64,000 nucleotides of DNA, from contig NZ_VCKX01000034.1 in NCBI RefSeq assembly GCF_005889725.1, forward strand, positions 1 to 64,000. Reading direction: 5' to 3'. The notes beneath the pieces were generated by a model. The model was given only the letters and a program-made list of their open reading frames with translations. It was not told the origin of the DNA and did no database searches. Of this stretch, positions 35,219-43,573 are shown piece by piece. Made by a program: the position numbers and the translations under genes. The stretch comes from Nonomuraea zeae (GTDB lineage Bacteria > Actinomycetota > Actinomycetes > Streptosporangiales > Streptosporangiaceae). The stretch's first letter is position 1. Every line of letters begins with the position of its first letter.

Positions 35219-36250
35219 GTGATCGTGAACGCGAGCCCCCGACCTGTCCGTAAAGGGGCCGTACCGAGCATCCGCGACGTCGCCGCCGCGGCAGGCGTCT
35301 CGCACCAGACCGTCTCGCGCGTGCTGAACGAGTCACCCAGGGTGCGGCCCGACACCCGCGCCGCCGTGCTGGCCGCGATCGACCGGCTCGGCTTCCGCCC
35401 CAACCGGGCGGCGCGGGCGCTCGGGTTCGGCCGCGCCAACGGCATCACGGTCGTGACCTCCAACACGACCCTGTACGGGTACGCGCGCACGCTCCAGGGC
35501 ATCGAGGAGGCGGCCAGGACCGAAGGCGTGGCGCTGGGCATCAGGGTCGTGGAGTCCGCCGAGGTCCGGCAGACCGTCGACTACGTGAGCGACCCGAGCG
35601 CGGGCGGGCTGGTGGTCATCGCGTTCGACCCGCTGGGCACGGCGGTGCTGGAGGCGCTCCCGCCGCACATCCCGGCCATCGTCGCCGCCGAGCCGGTCGC
35701 CCCCGACCTCGGCCGGGTCGCGATCGCGCTCGACGAGCGACGGGCCGCCGCCGACGCCACCGAGCACCTGCTCGGCCTGGGCCACCGCACCGTCCATCAC
35801 GTGGCCATCCCGTCCGAGGGCCGGGCCGGCGGCCGGCACGCCGGCTGGCGCGACGCGCTGACCCGGGCGGGCGCGGAGCTCCCGTCGCCCCTGGGCTGCG
35901 GCTGGGACATCCAGTCGGCCTACACGGCGGGCCGGGCGCTGGCGGAGGACCCGGAGGTCACGGCGATCCTGTGCGGCAACGACGACATCGCGCAGGGCGT
36001 GCGCAGGGCGCTGTACGACGCGGGCAAGGACGTGCCGGGGGATGTGAGCATCGTGGGCTTCGACGACATCCCGGGCTCGGCCTTCTGGACGCCGGCGCTG
36101 ACCACCGTACGGATGGATTTCGGGGGGCTGGGGCGGGCGTGCTTCCACGCGGCGGTCGCCGAGCTGGGCGGGCACCCCCAGCCTGAGATCTCGCTGGCAC
36201 CGCCCCGGCTGATCGTCCGCGAGTCGACCGCTCCACCGCGACCGCGCTAG
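35219..36250 (+). CDS. LacI family transcriptional regulator
   Basis: A 343-residue repressor. The LacI helix-turn-helix plus hinge is SIRDVAAAAGVSHQTVSRVLN then PNRAARALG (residues about 17-65), followed by a periplasmic-binding-like sugar sensor ending in GDVSIVGFDDIPGSAF. Located right after the xylanase and 3 kb from the pectinase, it is the obvious local regulator of plant-polysaccharide use, released by a sugar such as xylose, arabinose or a galacturonate derivative. It could bind TGCAAC-N5-GTTGCA (32115) or TGTTAGCGCTAACA (21413); I cannot tell which. Start GTG 35219. Confidence 0.92.
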   Translation: MIVNASPRPVRKGAVPSIRDVAAAAGVSHQTVSRVLNESPRVRPDTRAAVLAAIDRLGFRPNRAARALGFGRANGITVVTSNTTLYGYARTLQGIEEAARTEGVALGIRVVESAEVRQTVDYVSDPSAGGLVVIAFDPLGTAVLEALPPHIPAIVAAEPVAPDLGRVAIALDERRAAADATEHLLGLGHRTVHHVAIPSEGRAGGRHAGWRDALTRAGAELPSPLGCGWDIQSAYTAGRALAEDPEVTAILCGNDDIAQGVRRALYDAGKDVPGDVSIVGFDDIPGSAFWTPALTTVRMDFGGLGRACFHAAVAELGGHPQPEISLAPPRLIVRESTAPPRPR

Positions 36251-36837
36251 CACCCACCCGTTGCCCTGCTGGGTGGTGGGCCGTCTGATGCCCGCCCCGA
36301 ATGGTCCTCGCGGTGGGGCGCTTCGCGCTGGGGGTTCGGGCGTTTCTACTTGAGACGCGCCTGCGGCGCGACGACGCCTGCGGCGTCCATGGGGCACCCG
36401 CCCGTTGCCCGGCTGAAAAGCGGGTCATGGGTCTGCCCCGATGCCCTGCGGCTGTCGTTGGCGAACCTACACCTGGACCGACACCCGGCGGCGGACCTCA
36501 GTGGGTGCGGCATCGGTGAGCTGGACGACGTGGAAGTGATCCACGACCAGAAGGGCGTGCGGCGACCCAGCGCGCACAGCCGCCTTGAAGATCACGCACG
36601 TGTCGATGGCAACCCGGCTGACCCGCCGCTCCCACTCCTGCCCGTCACAGGAATGATCGACACGACCCGTGAGCACCCCTCAAGACGGGCTGCGTGCCTA
36701 CTACCGCAAGCAGGGCCTCGCGCCCCATAGCCACATCGCCGCCCCAAACACGTCCGGGCAGCGCACCAAGGAGAGACCGAACGGCCGCCACCAGGCCAGG
36801 CAAAGAGCCGCAAAAGCCATGCCCTAGCGTGATCCCC
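36251..36837. other. Gene-poor gap with transposase remnant
   Basis: No intact gene. The only recognisable material is the ISL3-type transposase fragment at 36467-36676. A short plus-strand frame (36670-36827) reading STPQDGLRAYYRKQG is open but lacks a placed ribosome-binding site, so I do not call it. Confidence 0.6.
36467..36676 (-). pseudogene. ISL3-family transposase remnant
   Basis: A 69-codon fragment contains SRVAIDTCVIFKAAVRAG then SPHALLVVDHFHVVQL and EVRRRVSVQ. This is the DDE core of ISL3-family transposases, in which the pattern VAxDxxxxFxxAVxxxLPHAxxVVDxFHVVxL carries two catalytic Asp. Nothing of the zinc-binding N-terminus or the remaining C-terminal core is left and no terminal inverted repeats are visible, so it is a decayed relic. 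Confidence 0.65.
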
Positions 36838-38382
36838 ATGGAAGCGGCTCGGTATCTGTGCTGGCTGGCCTGGGCGCAGAAGGGTCGGGTCGCGTTGGGC
36901 GCGACGCTGGGGACCCTCTGGATGGTGGGTCTGACGCTCCCGCCGTACCTGCTGTCCAGGGTGATCGACGACGGCCTGGCCCCCGGCTGGGTGCTGGCGC
37001 TGCTCGGCGCGGGCCTGGTCAACGCCTGGCTGGCGATGTTGCGGCACCGCACGATGACCAAGATCCGGATGGACGCCAACTTCCGCACCGTGCGCGCCCT
37101 GGTCGAGCAGATCAACAAGCTGGGCGCCGACCTGCCCAAGCGTGCTTCGGCGGGCGACGTGGTGACGATCGGCATCGGCGACGTCATCACCATCGCCGCC
37201 TCCCTGACGGTGACCGGCCCCGGCGTGGGCGCGGTGGTCAGCTACGGCGTGGTGGCGGCGCTGCTGTTGCAGGTCTCCGTGGTGCTGGCCGTGGTGGTGC
37301 TGCTGGGCGTGCCGCTGCTGGCGGTCCTGCTCGGTCCGCTGCTCGGGCGGCTGATGAAGGTGCAGAACGGCTACCGCGAGAACCAGGGCAGGCTGACCAC
37401 CCGCCTGGTCGACCTGATCGAGGGGCTGCGGGTGCTCAACGCCTTCGGCGGCAAGGGCACTTACGCCGAGCGGTACCGCGCCGACTCGGCGAGCCTGCGC
37501 GAGCAGGGGTACCGGGTGGCGTCGCTGACGAGCTGGATCGGCGCGCTGGGCGCCGGATTGCCCGCTCTGTTCCTGGCCGCCGTCACCTGGCTGGGCGCCC
37601 GGCTGGCCGCCGAGGGGACGATCACGGTGGGCGAGCTGGTCGGGGTGTACGGGTACATCGCCATGCTGGTGGTGCCGGTCTCCTCCTTCATCGAGGGCAG
37701 CTTCCAGATCAGCCACGGCCTGGTCGCCGCCCGCCAGGTCACCCGCTTCCTCGCGCTGCGCGCCGGGGAGCGGCCCCCGCCCGCCGGGCCGGAGGTCGCG
37801 CCGGGGAGCCTGGTGGGGCTGGTCAGCGCCCGGCCCGAGGAGAGCGTGGCGCTGCTCGAAGAGCTGGGCGGGTTCGACACCACCTCCCTGATCGCCGGCC
37901 ACGCCACCTCCCTGATCGCCGACCACGACGCCGCCCTGTTCGCGGGCACGCTGCGCGAGGTGCTCCAGGGCCGGGGCGAGGCGGACGACGAGGCCATCCA
38001 CCGGGCCGTGCACGTCGCCGCGGCGCAGGACGTGGTCGCGGGGCTGCGCCACGGGCTCGACTCGATGATCGAGCCCGGCGGCCGCAACCTGTCGGGCGGC
38101 CAGCGCCAGCGCGTGCGCCTGGCCCGGGCGCTGCTGGCCCAGCCCGAGGTGCTGCTGGCCGTGGAGCCCACCTCCGCGCTGGACGCGCACACCGAGTCCC
38201 TCCTCGCGGGACGGCTCCGTACGGCCCGCGCCGGCCGTACCACGGTCGTGGCCACCACCTCGCCGCTGTTGCTCGCCGAGGCCGACCAGGTGCTGTTCAT
38301 CGAGGACGGACGGGTGGCCGCCGCCGGCACCCACCGCGAGCTGATGGAGTCCACCCCGGCCTACCGATCGGTGCTGGCATGA
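36838..38382 (+). CDS. ABC exporter half-transporter with degenerate ATPase (no Walker A)
   Basis: A 514-residue membrane/ATPase fusion. Five or six transmembrane helices (from ATLGTLWMVGLTLPPYLLSRV) are followed by a nucleotide-binding domain that lacks a Walker A: where GxxGxGKS should be, it reads GLVSARPEESVALLEELGG. The signature LSGGQRQRVRLARAL is perfect (418-422 for LSGGQ), but Walker B is LLAVEPTSALD with Val442 in place of Asp. It therefore cannot bind ATP productively itself and supplies only the signature to its partner. Start ATG 36838 is by homology; Shine-Dalgarno is poor. Stop overlaps the partner start (ATGA). Substrate unknown. Confidence 0.88.
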   Translation: MEAARYLCWLAWAQKGRVALGATLGTLWMVGLTLPPYLLSRVIDDGLAPGWVLALLGAGLVNAWLAMLRHRTMTKIRMDANFRTVRALVEQINKLGADLPKRASAGDVVTIGIGDVITIAASLTVTGPGVGAVVSYGVVAALLLQVSVVLAVVVLLGVPLLAVLLGPLLGRLMKVQNGYRENQGRLTTRLVDLIEGLRVLNAFGGKGTYAERYRADSASLREQGYRVASLTSWIGALGAGLPALFLAAVTWLGARLAAEGTITVGELVGVYGYIAMLVVPVSSFIEGSFQISHGLVAARQVTRFLALRAGERPPPAGPEVAPGSLVGLVSARPEESVALLEELGGFDTTSLIAGHATSLIADHDAALFAGTLREVLQGRGEADDEAIHRAVHVAAAQDVVAGLRHGLDSMIEPGGRNLSGGQRQRVRLARALLAQPEVLLAVEPTSALDAHTESLLAGRLRTARAGRTTVVATTSPLLLAEADQVLFIEDGRVAAAGTHRELMESTPAYRSVLA

Positions 38383-40133
38383 ACCGCGACCTGCCCGTCG
38401 CCGACCGCCGGCAGGTACGGCGGGCCGCCCTGCGCCTGGTCAGGCGCGACGTGCCGGGCTTCACCGCGACGCTGCTGCTCAACAGCCTCGCGGCTGCCGC
38501 GGCGCTGGTCAGCCCGTGGTTGCTGGGCCGCATCATCGACTCCATCAGCGCCGGAGGCACGGTCGACCTGCTCGCCGCGATCGCCGTGGGCGCGGCGGTG
38601 GCCCAGCTGGTCCTGTCCAGGTACGCCGAGAAGGTCGGCACTCGCTTCAGCGAGCGCGTCCAGGAGCACATCCGCGCCGAACTCCTGGACCGCGTGCTGG
38701 CCCTGCCCGCCGCCACGGTCGAGCACATCCGCACCGGCGACCTGACCGCCCGCGGCACGACCGACGTGGCCGTGGTCGGCCGGACCCTGCGCGACGCCGC
38801 CCCCGCGATCCTCGTCTCGAGCCTGCAGGCGCTCTTCCTGATCGTCGCCGTCTTCCTGGTCGACCCGGTCCTGGGCGGCTGCGGCCTGCTCGCGCTGGCC
38901 GGCATCGTGGCCGCCGCCCGCTGGTACCTTCGCCGCGCCCGCCCCGCCTACCTGGAGGAAGGCGCCGCCCGCTCCGAGCTGGCCGAGCACCTGGCCGCCA
39001 ACGCCGCGGGCGCCCGCACCATCGAGGCCCTGGGCCTGCAGGCCAGGCGTACGCGGGCGGCGGACCGGGTGATCGAGCGCAGCCGGGCCGCCCAGTTGCG
39101 GACCCTCTTCCTGCGCAGCGTGCTCTGGCCCTCGGTGGAGGTCTCCTCGCTCCTGCCGCCCGTGCTGGTCCTGCTGCTCGGCGGGGTGCTCCTGGACCGC
39201 GGCCAGGTCACGCTGGGCGCGGTCGTCACCTGCGTGCTCTACCTGCGCCAGCTCGGCCAGCCGATCGAGACGATCCTGATCTGGCTGGAGCAGCTGCAGA
39301 GCAGCGGCGCGGCCTTCGCCAGGATCGAGGGCCTCGCGGCGCCGGTGCGGGCGGAGGCCGCCGCCGCGGCGCCGCAGGGCGACCGCATCGAGGCGCGCGG
39401 CGTGCACTTCGCCTACGAAGGCGGCGACGACGTGGTGACCGGCGTCGATCTGACCGTACGGCCCGGCGAGCGCCTGGCCGTCGTCGGACCCTCGGGAGCC
39501 GGCAAGTCCACCCTGGGCCGGCTGCTGGCCGGTATCGACCGCCCGCGCCTGGGCACGGTCACCGTCGGCTCGGCGCCCGTCGCCGGCCTTTCCCCTGCCC
39601 AGCTCCGCGAGCACGTCGTCCTGGTCACCCAGGAGCAGCACCTGTTCCTCGGCACCGTACGCGACAACCTGCTGCTCGCGGATCCGGCGGCCGGCGACGA
39701 CCGCCTGGGCAAGGCGCTGGCGGCGGTCGGCGCGGACTGGGTCGCCTCGCTCGACGACGAGCTGGGGCCCCAGTCGTCCGGCGTCACCCTCGGCCCGGAC
39801 CGGGTCCAGCAGCTCGCCCTGGCCAGGGTCATCCTGGCCGACCCGCACACCGTCATCCTCGACGAGGCCACCGCCATGCTCGACCCCCGCACGGCCAGGA
39901 GTGCCGAACGCTCGCTCGCCGCCGTCCTGGAGGGGCGGACCGTCATCGCGATCGCCCACCGCCTGCACACGGCCCGCGACGCCGACAGGGTGGTGGTCAT
40001 GGACAACGGCCGGGTGGTGGAGGTCGGAGCCCACGACGAGCTGGTCGCGGCGGGCGGGGTGTACGAGGCGCTGTGGCGGTCGTGGCACGGCTCGCGGAGT
40101 GGCGACGCCGACCACGATGCTCCGGGGCGCTGA
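38379..40133 (+). CDS. ABC exporter half-transporter, catalytic partner
   Basis: A 584-residue half-transporter: N-terminal six-helix exporter domain (GFTATLLLNSLAAAAALVSPWLLG) and an ATPase domain with intact Walker A GPSGAGKST (370-378), Q-loop (VTQEQHLF) and Walker B VILDEATAMLD. Its signature is degenerate: VTLGPDRVQQLALARV replaces LSGGQ. With the upstream subunit it would form a heterodimer in which one ATP site (this Walker A, partner LSGGQ) works and the other is fully dead. Exports an unknown lipophile, peptide or drug. Translationally coupled to the partner. Confidence 0.93.
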   Translation: MNRDLPVADRRQVRRAALRLVRRDVPGFTATLLLNSLAAAAALVSPWLLGRIIDSISAGGTVDLLAAIAVGAAVAQLVLSRYAEKVGTRFSERVQEHIRAELLDRVLALPAATVEHIRTGDLTARGTTDVAVVGRTLRDAAPAILVSSLQALFLIVAVFLVDPVLGGCGLLALAGIVAAARWYLRRARPAYLEEGAARSELAEHLAANAAGARTIEALGLQARRTRAADRVIERSRAAQLRTLFLRSVLWPSVEVSSLLPPVLVLLLGGVLLDRGQVTLGAVVTCVLYLRQLGQPIETILIWLEQLQSSGAAFARIEGLAAPVRAEAAAAAPQGDRIEARGVHFAYEGGDDVVTGVDLTVRPGERLAVVGPSGAGKSTLGRLLAGIDRPRLGTVTVGSAPVAGLSPAQLREHVVLVTQEQHLFLGTVRDNLLLADPAAGDDRLGKALAAVGADWVASLDDELGPQSSGVTLGPDRVQQLALARVILADPHTVILDEATAMLDPRTARSAERSLAAVLEGRTVIAIAHRLHTARDADRVVVMDNGRVVEVGAHDELVAAGGVYEALWRSWHGSRSGDADHDAPGR

Positions 40134-40195
40134 CCGGTGCAGCCGGAAGACGGTCAGATCCGCCAGCGGTTCGGCCCCATAGGGTGGAGCTGGTC

Positions 40196-40504
40196 TCACA
40201 GGCCGATATTGGCCTTGGCGCCCATGTAGGCGCCCGCTCCGGGCCATCCCGCCCGCGCCAGCTCGACGAACCTGGGCGAGAAGCCGAGCCGCGGCAGGTC
40301 AGCGAGCGGCACGAACCGCACACCGCGGATCGGCGTGGTGTCGGCGCCTCCGGCGACCGCGCCCACCCGGCCGCCGGCGCGGGTGGCCTCGAATGTCATG
40401 TGGATCACGTGGGCAGCGCCCTCCGGCAGGTGGTCGCACACATACAGCAGCCGGCCGACCTCCACCTCGATGCCGGTGACTCTCACCGCGATCACCGTCG
40501 GCAC
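40196..40504 (-). pseudogene. Nudix hydrolase C-terminal fragment
   Basis: About 100 codons read VTGIEVEVGRLLYVCDHL then VIHMTFEATRAGGRVG and RGVRFVPLADLPRLGFSPRF, ending GAYMGAKANIGL. This is the second half of actinobacterial Nudix (NTP pyrophosphohydrolase) proteins; the first half with the metal-binding GX5EX7REUXEEXGU box is missing. Upstream sequence in all frames up to the neighbouring SDR stop codon does not contain it, so the gene has been beheaded, probably by a deletion that joined it to the SDR gene. No product expected. Confidence 0.7.
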
Positions 40505-40571
40505 CGTACCCGAGGAAGGACGCTGTGCGCGGGGAGACCGGGGTGGCGGAGCCAGGAAGCCGTAATCGCCG

Positions 40572-41396
40572 TCAGCCGAGACTTCCGGAGCGGACCGCGG
40601 CGGTGACGCCGCCGTCGACCAGCAGGTCGGTGCCCGAGATGAAGCTCGCGGCCGGGCTGAGCAGGAAGTCGGCGGCGGTGGCGATGTCGGCGGGGGTGCC
40701 GACGCGCCCCGCGTTGGAGGCGCCGATCATCGCCTGCATGGTCGCGCCGTGGTCGCTGCTCAGCTCGGCCTGGCCCATGGGGGTGGCGATGACGCCGGGG
40801 CTGATCGAGTTGACGCGGGCGCCCCTGGCTCCCCAGGTCCGGCTCGCGGCCTGCACGCGCAGCAGGTTGGCCTGCTTGGCGAAGCCGTAGGCGTGGCCGG
40901 GGCCGGCGAAGCTCGCCTCGGCCGCGATCGGCAGGGAGAGCAGGTCGTCGGCGGGGGTCGTGGCCAGCTCCCGGGCGTCCTGGGCGGTGAAGGGGGGCTG
41001 GAAGTGGCCGGCCATGCTGGCGATCACCAGCCCGGCACCGCCGGGCGCGACGACCTTGCCGAACTCCTCCAGCACCAGGGCGACCCCCAGCAGGTCGACC
41101 GCCAGGATGGCGGGCACCGGGGCCTGGACGGGGGAGAGCCCGGCGGTGTGCACCACGGTGCGGACTTCGCCCAGCGCGGCAGCCTGCTCGGCGAGCGCGG
41201 CCACCGACTCGCGGGAGGAGACGTCGACCGGTACGGGGGTCACCTCATAGCCCTCCTCCCGCAGCCCGGCGGTCACGGACTCCAGGAGCTCCTTGTTGAA
41301 GTCGGCGGCCAGGACGTGGGCTCCGAGGCCCTGGCGGCGGGCGATGGCCTGTCCCATCCCGCCGACGCCGATGATCACTACCACGTTCCGAGTCAT
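40572..41396 (-). CDS. Short-chain dehydrogenase/reductase
   Basis: A 274-residue SDR. The NAD(P)-binding motif is GVGGMGQAIARR near residue 11 (an unusual GxGGxG spacing versus TGxxxGxG), VIASMAG supplies the catalytic Ser and YGFAKQA the Tyr-x3-Lys, followed by RVNSISPGVIATPM and the C-terminal FISGTDLLVDGG. All catalytic residues are present. Acid ADFNKE after the second strand suggests NAD(H) preference. Substrate unknown. Start ATG 41396 with AGGAAC upstream. Divergent from the GH43 beta-xylosidase gene; downstream lies a Nudix remnant. Confidence 0.9.
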   Translation of the reverse strand: MTRNVVVIIGVGGMGQAIARRQGLGAHVLAADFNKELLESVTAGLREEGYEVTPVPVDVSSRESVAALAEQAAALGEVRTVVHTAGLSPVQAPVPAILAVDLLGVALVLEEFGKVVAPGGAGLVIASMAGHFQPPFTAQDARELATTPADDLLSLPIAAEASFAGPGHAYGFAKQANLLRVQAASRTWGARGARVNSISPGVIATPMGQAELSSDHGATMQAMIGASNAGRVGTPADIATAADFLLSPAASFISGTDLLVDGGVTAAVRSGSLG

Positions 41397-41539
41397 GAAA
41401 TTGTTCCTTATGGAGGGGCGTGCCGGTTGTGTTCGCGCGTTCCACCTTCTTACCGCCCCGCCGGATCACCCGGCGCCGGGGGTGCCGGGCGGATCTTGTA
41501 GTCCGGGGCTTCATGGTCGTAGCGTTCGCAGGCGATCGG

Positions 41540-41561
41540 TTTCTGCGACAAGAGGCAGAAA
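41540..41561. promoter_or_regulatory. Inverted repeat TTTCTGC-N8-GCAGAAA
   Basis: A perfect 7-bp inverted repeat with an 8-base spacer, 39 bp upstream of the beta-xylosidase start codon. Position and symmetry fit a repressor operator; the binding family is not recognised. Confidence 0.5.
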
Positions 41562-41600
41562 TGGTGCCGGTCGCGGCGAACCGTGTCCCATGGAGATCCG

Positions 41601-43115
41601 ATGATCCGCAATCCCGTCCTGCCCGGCTTTCATCCAGATCCGTCCATCCTGCGCGTGGGCGACGACTACTACGTGGCCACCTCGACGTTCGAGTGGTATC
41701 CGGGTGTACGCGTCCACCACTCGCGCGACCTGGTCGACTGGCGGCCCCTGGGCGGTCTCCTGACCGAGCGCAGGCTGCTCGACCTGTCCGGCGTGCCGGA
41801 CTCGGGCGGCGTCTGGGCACCCGACCTGACCTATGCCGACGGCCTGTTCCACCTCGTGTACAGCGTGATGGACAACTACGCCCACGGCTACAAGGACGTC
41901 GCGAACTACCTGACCACCGCCCCCGCCATCGAAGGCCCCTGGTCGGACCCGATCAGGCTGCCGGGGCGGGGGTTCGACGCCGCGCTCTTCCACGACGACG
42001 ACGGGTCCTCGTACCTGCTCAACATGATTTTCGACTCGCGCCCCGGGCGCGGGTTCGCCGGGATCGAGCTCCAGCCGCTCGGCGGCGGCAAGCCGCGGCT
42101 CATCCTGGAGAACCGGGCGTTGACCGAGGGGCCGCACCTCTACCGGATCGACGGCTGGTACTACCTGATGGTCGCGGAGGGCGGCACCGGCTACGACCAT
42201 TGCGTCAGCGTGCTCAGGTCCCGCGACATCGAGGGGCCGTACGAGGCCGACCCCGAGGGGCCGATGCTCACCGCCCGCCACGATCCCGATCTGGAGCTGC
42301 AGAAGGCCGGGCACGGCTGCCTGGTCCAGACCCAGGGCGGTGAGTGGTATCTGGCTCACCTGGTCGCGCGGCCGTACACGCCGCGCGGGCGGTGCGTGCT
42401 GGGCAGGGAGAGCGCGATCCAGCGGGTCGAGTGGACCGGCGGGTGGCCGAGGGTGCCGGGAGGAGCCCCGGCGGTCGAGGTCCCCGCACCCGCCCAGACG
42501 GTCCCCGCACCCGCCCGGCCGCGGAGCCCGCGGAGTCCGCGGCAGGCGGAGTGGCTGGTGGAGGGGAGCGACTGGAGCACCCTGCGCCGCCCGGCGACGC
42601 CTGACTGGGTGAGGTTCGACGGTGGCAGGGTGACGATCGAGGGCGGCCAGTCCCCGTACGGCCTGCGCACCCCCAGCCTGGTCGCCCGCCGGGTCACCAG
42701 CACGCGCTGCGCCTTCGAGGCGAGCGTGAGCTTCGAGCCGGACAGCGTGCACCAGTCCGCCGGGATCACCGCCTACTACAACTCGCGCAACTGGTACCAC
42801 CTCGCGCTCACCACCGACGGCCTGGTGCTGACCGGCAGCGACAGGGGCACCAGGACCGTGCACTACACGGGAGAGGCGGCGAGCCGGCTCGCGGTCGAGT
42901 TCGACGGCCCGGTCCTGCGCTTCTCCCGCGACGGTCAGGCCATCCCGGTGGAGCTGGACGCCACCATCCTGTCCGACGAGCACGCCGACGAGATCCTCGA
43001 CGGCCAGATCCGGGCCTTCGGCTGCACCGGCGCGTTCGTCGGCCTGTGGGTGCAGGACCTGGCGGGCGAGGGCTGCCGGGCCACCTTCGACAACCCGGTG
43101 TACCGGACGGGGTGA
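41601..43115 (+). CDS. GH43 beta-xylosidase (intracellular)
   Basis: A 504-residue enzyme without signal peptide, with an N-terminal five-bladed GH43 domain (IRNPVLPGFHPDPSILRVGDDYYVATSTFEWYPG) and a C-terminal concanavalin-like sandwich (from about residue 330, YGLRTPSLVARR...AGITAYYNSRNWYHL) as in GH43 xylan 1,4-beta-xylosidases. Catalytic acids: base Asp13, pKa modulator Asp126 and general acid Glu176. It would split xylo-oligosaccharides taken up after the extracellular GH10 xylanase has acted. Start ATG 41601 has GGAG five bases upstream; an in-frame GTG at 41583 is less likely. An inverted repeat precedes it. Confidence 0.9.
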   Translation: MIRNPVLPGFHPDPSILRVGDDYYVATSTFEWYPGVRVHHSRDLVDWRPLGGLLTERRLLDLSGVPDSGGVWAPDLTYADGLFHLVYSVMDNYAHGYKDVANYLTTAPAIEGPWSDPIRLPGRGFDAALFHDDDGSSYLLNMIFDSRPGRGFAGIELQPLGGGKPRLILENRALTEGPHLYRIDGWYYLMVAEGGTGYDHCVSVLRSRDIEGPYEADPEGPMLTARHDPDLELQKAGHGCLVQTQGGEWYLAHLVARPYTPRGRCVLGRESAIQRVEWTGGWPRVPGGAPAVEVPAPAQTVPAPARPRSPRSPRQAEWLVEGSDWSTLRRPATPDWVRFDGGRVTIEGGQSPYGLRTPSLVARRVTSTRCAFEASVSFEPDSVHQSAGITAYYNSRNWYHLALTTDGLVLTGSDRGTRTVHYTGEAASRLAVEFDGPVLRFSRDGQAIPVELDATILSDEHADEILDGQIRAFGCTGAFVGLWVQDLAGEGCRATFDNPVYRTG

Positions 43116-43117
43116 GC

Positions 43118-43489
43118 TCAGGCCGGAGCCCCGGCCGCCGTCCACAGGTCCGCCCGCGAGGTCAGCACCGAGGCCGAGGTCAGCGTCCCCCGGCCCCGGT
43201 ACGCCCGCATGATCCGCACATGAGCCGCCAGCCGTACGAAGCCCCGCAAGGCGGACTCGTCACGCCAGACCGAAACGGAGCCGATCCGGCGCTCCGCCAG
43301 GTCGCACCACAGCCACAGCCCGACCGCGCCGTCCAGGCCCGGCCACAGCCGGGCCAGCCGCCACCCGGCCAGCGCCGCCCTCGGCAGGTCCGCCAGCCGG
43401 TGCAGCTGGAAGTCCGTCCGGCTGACCAGCACGGGCGCGTCGCCGCGCGGGTGCGGCCCGGCGATCCAGCGCGATCTCATCATTTTCAT
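43118..43489 (-). CDS. Hypothetical protein, possible ABM-fold monooxygenase-like
   Basis: A 123-residue soluble protein, not confidently recognised. The stretch LWLWCDLAERRIGSVSVWRD then ESALRGFVRLAAHVRIMRAY has the strand-helix pattern 'W-x-D-x-x-A-L-x-x-F' of dimeric antibiotic-biosynthesis-monooxygenase-like or DUF3291-type proteins. Start ATG 43489. A 12-bp palindrome lies 23 bp upstream of its start, so it may be regulated on its own. Confidence 0.6.
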   Translation of the reverse strand: MKMMRSRWIAGPHPRGDAPVLVSRTDFQLHRLADLPRAALAGWRLARLWPGLDGAVGLWLWCDLAERRIGSVSVWRDESALRGFVRLAAHVRIMRAYRGRGTLTSASVLTSRADLWTAAGAPA

Positions 43490-43511
43490 GGCTGGACTCT
43501 AACAGAAATAA

Positions 43512-43523
43512 GACCGATCGGTC
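43512..43523. promoter_or_regulatory. Palindrome GACCGATCGGTC, TetR-type operator candidate
   Basis: A perfect 12-bp palindrome in AT-rich DNA (flanked by AAATAA and CATAATTAATC), just upstream of the 43118-43489 gene on its promoter side. GACCG...CGGTC half-sites are common TetR-family targets. No TetR gene is adjacent. Confidence 0.5.
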
Positions 43524-43573
43524 GCTCATAATTAATCAGGGCATGCGGGAGCCGCTTCGGAGGCGGTCGGCCG

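Noticed and set aside
36670..36827. Short plus frame STPQDGLRAYYRKQG in the gap before the ABC genes
   Set aside because: No ribosome-binding site at useful distance and no recognised similarity.
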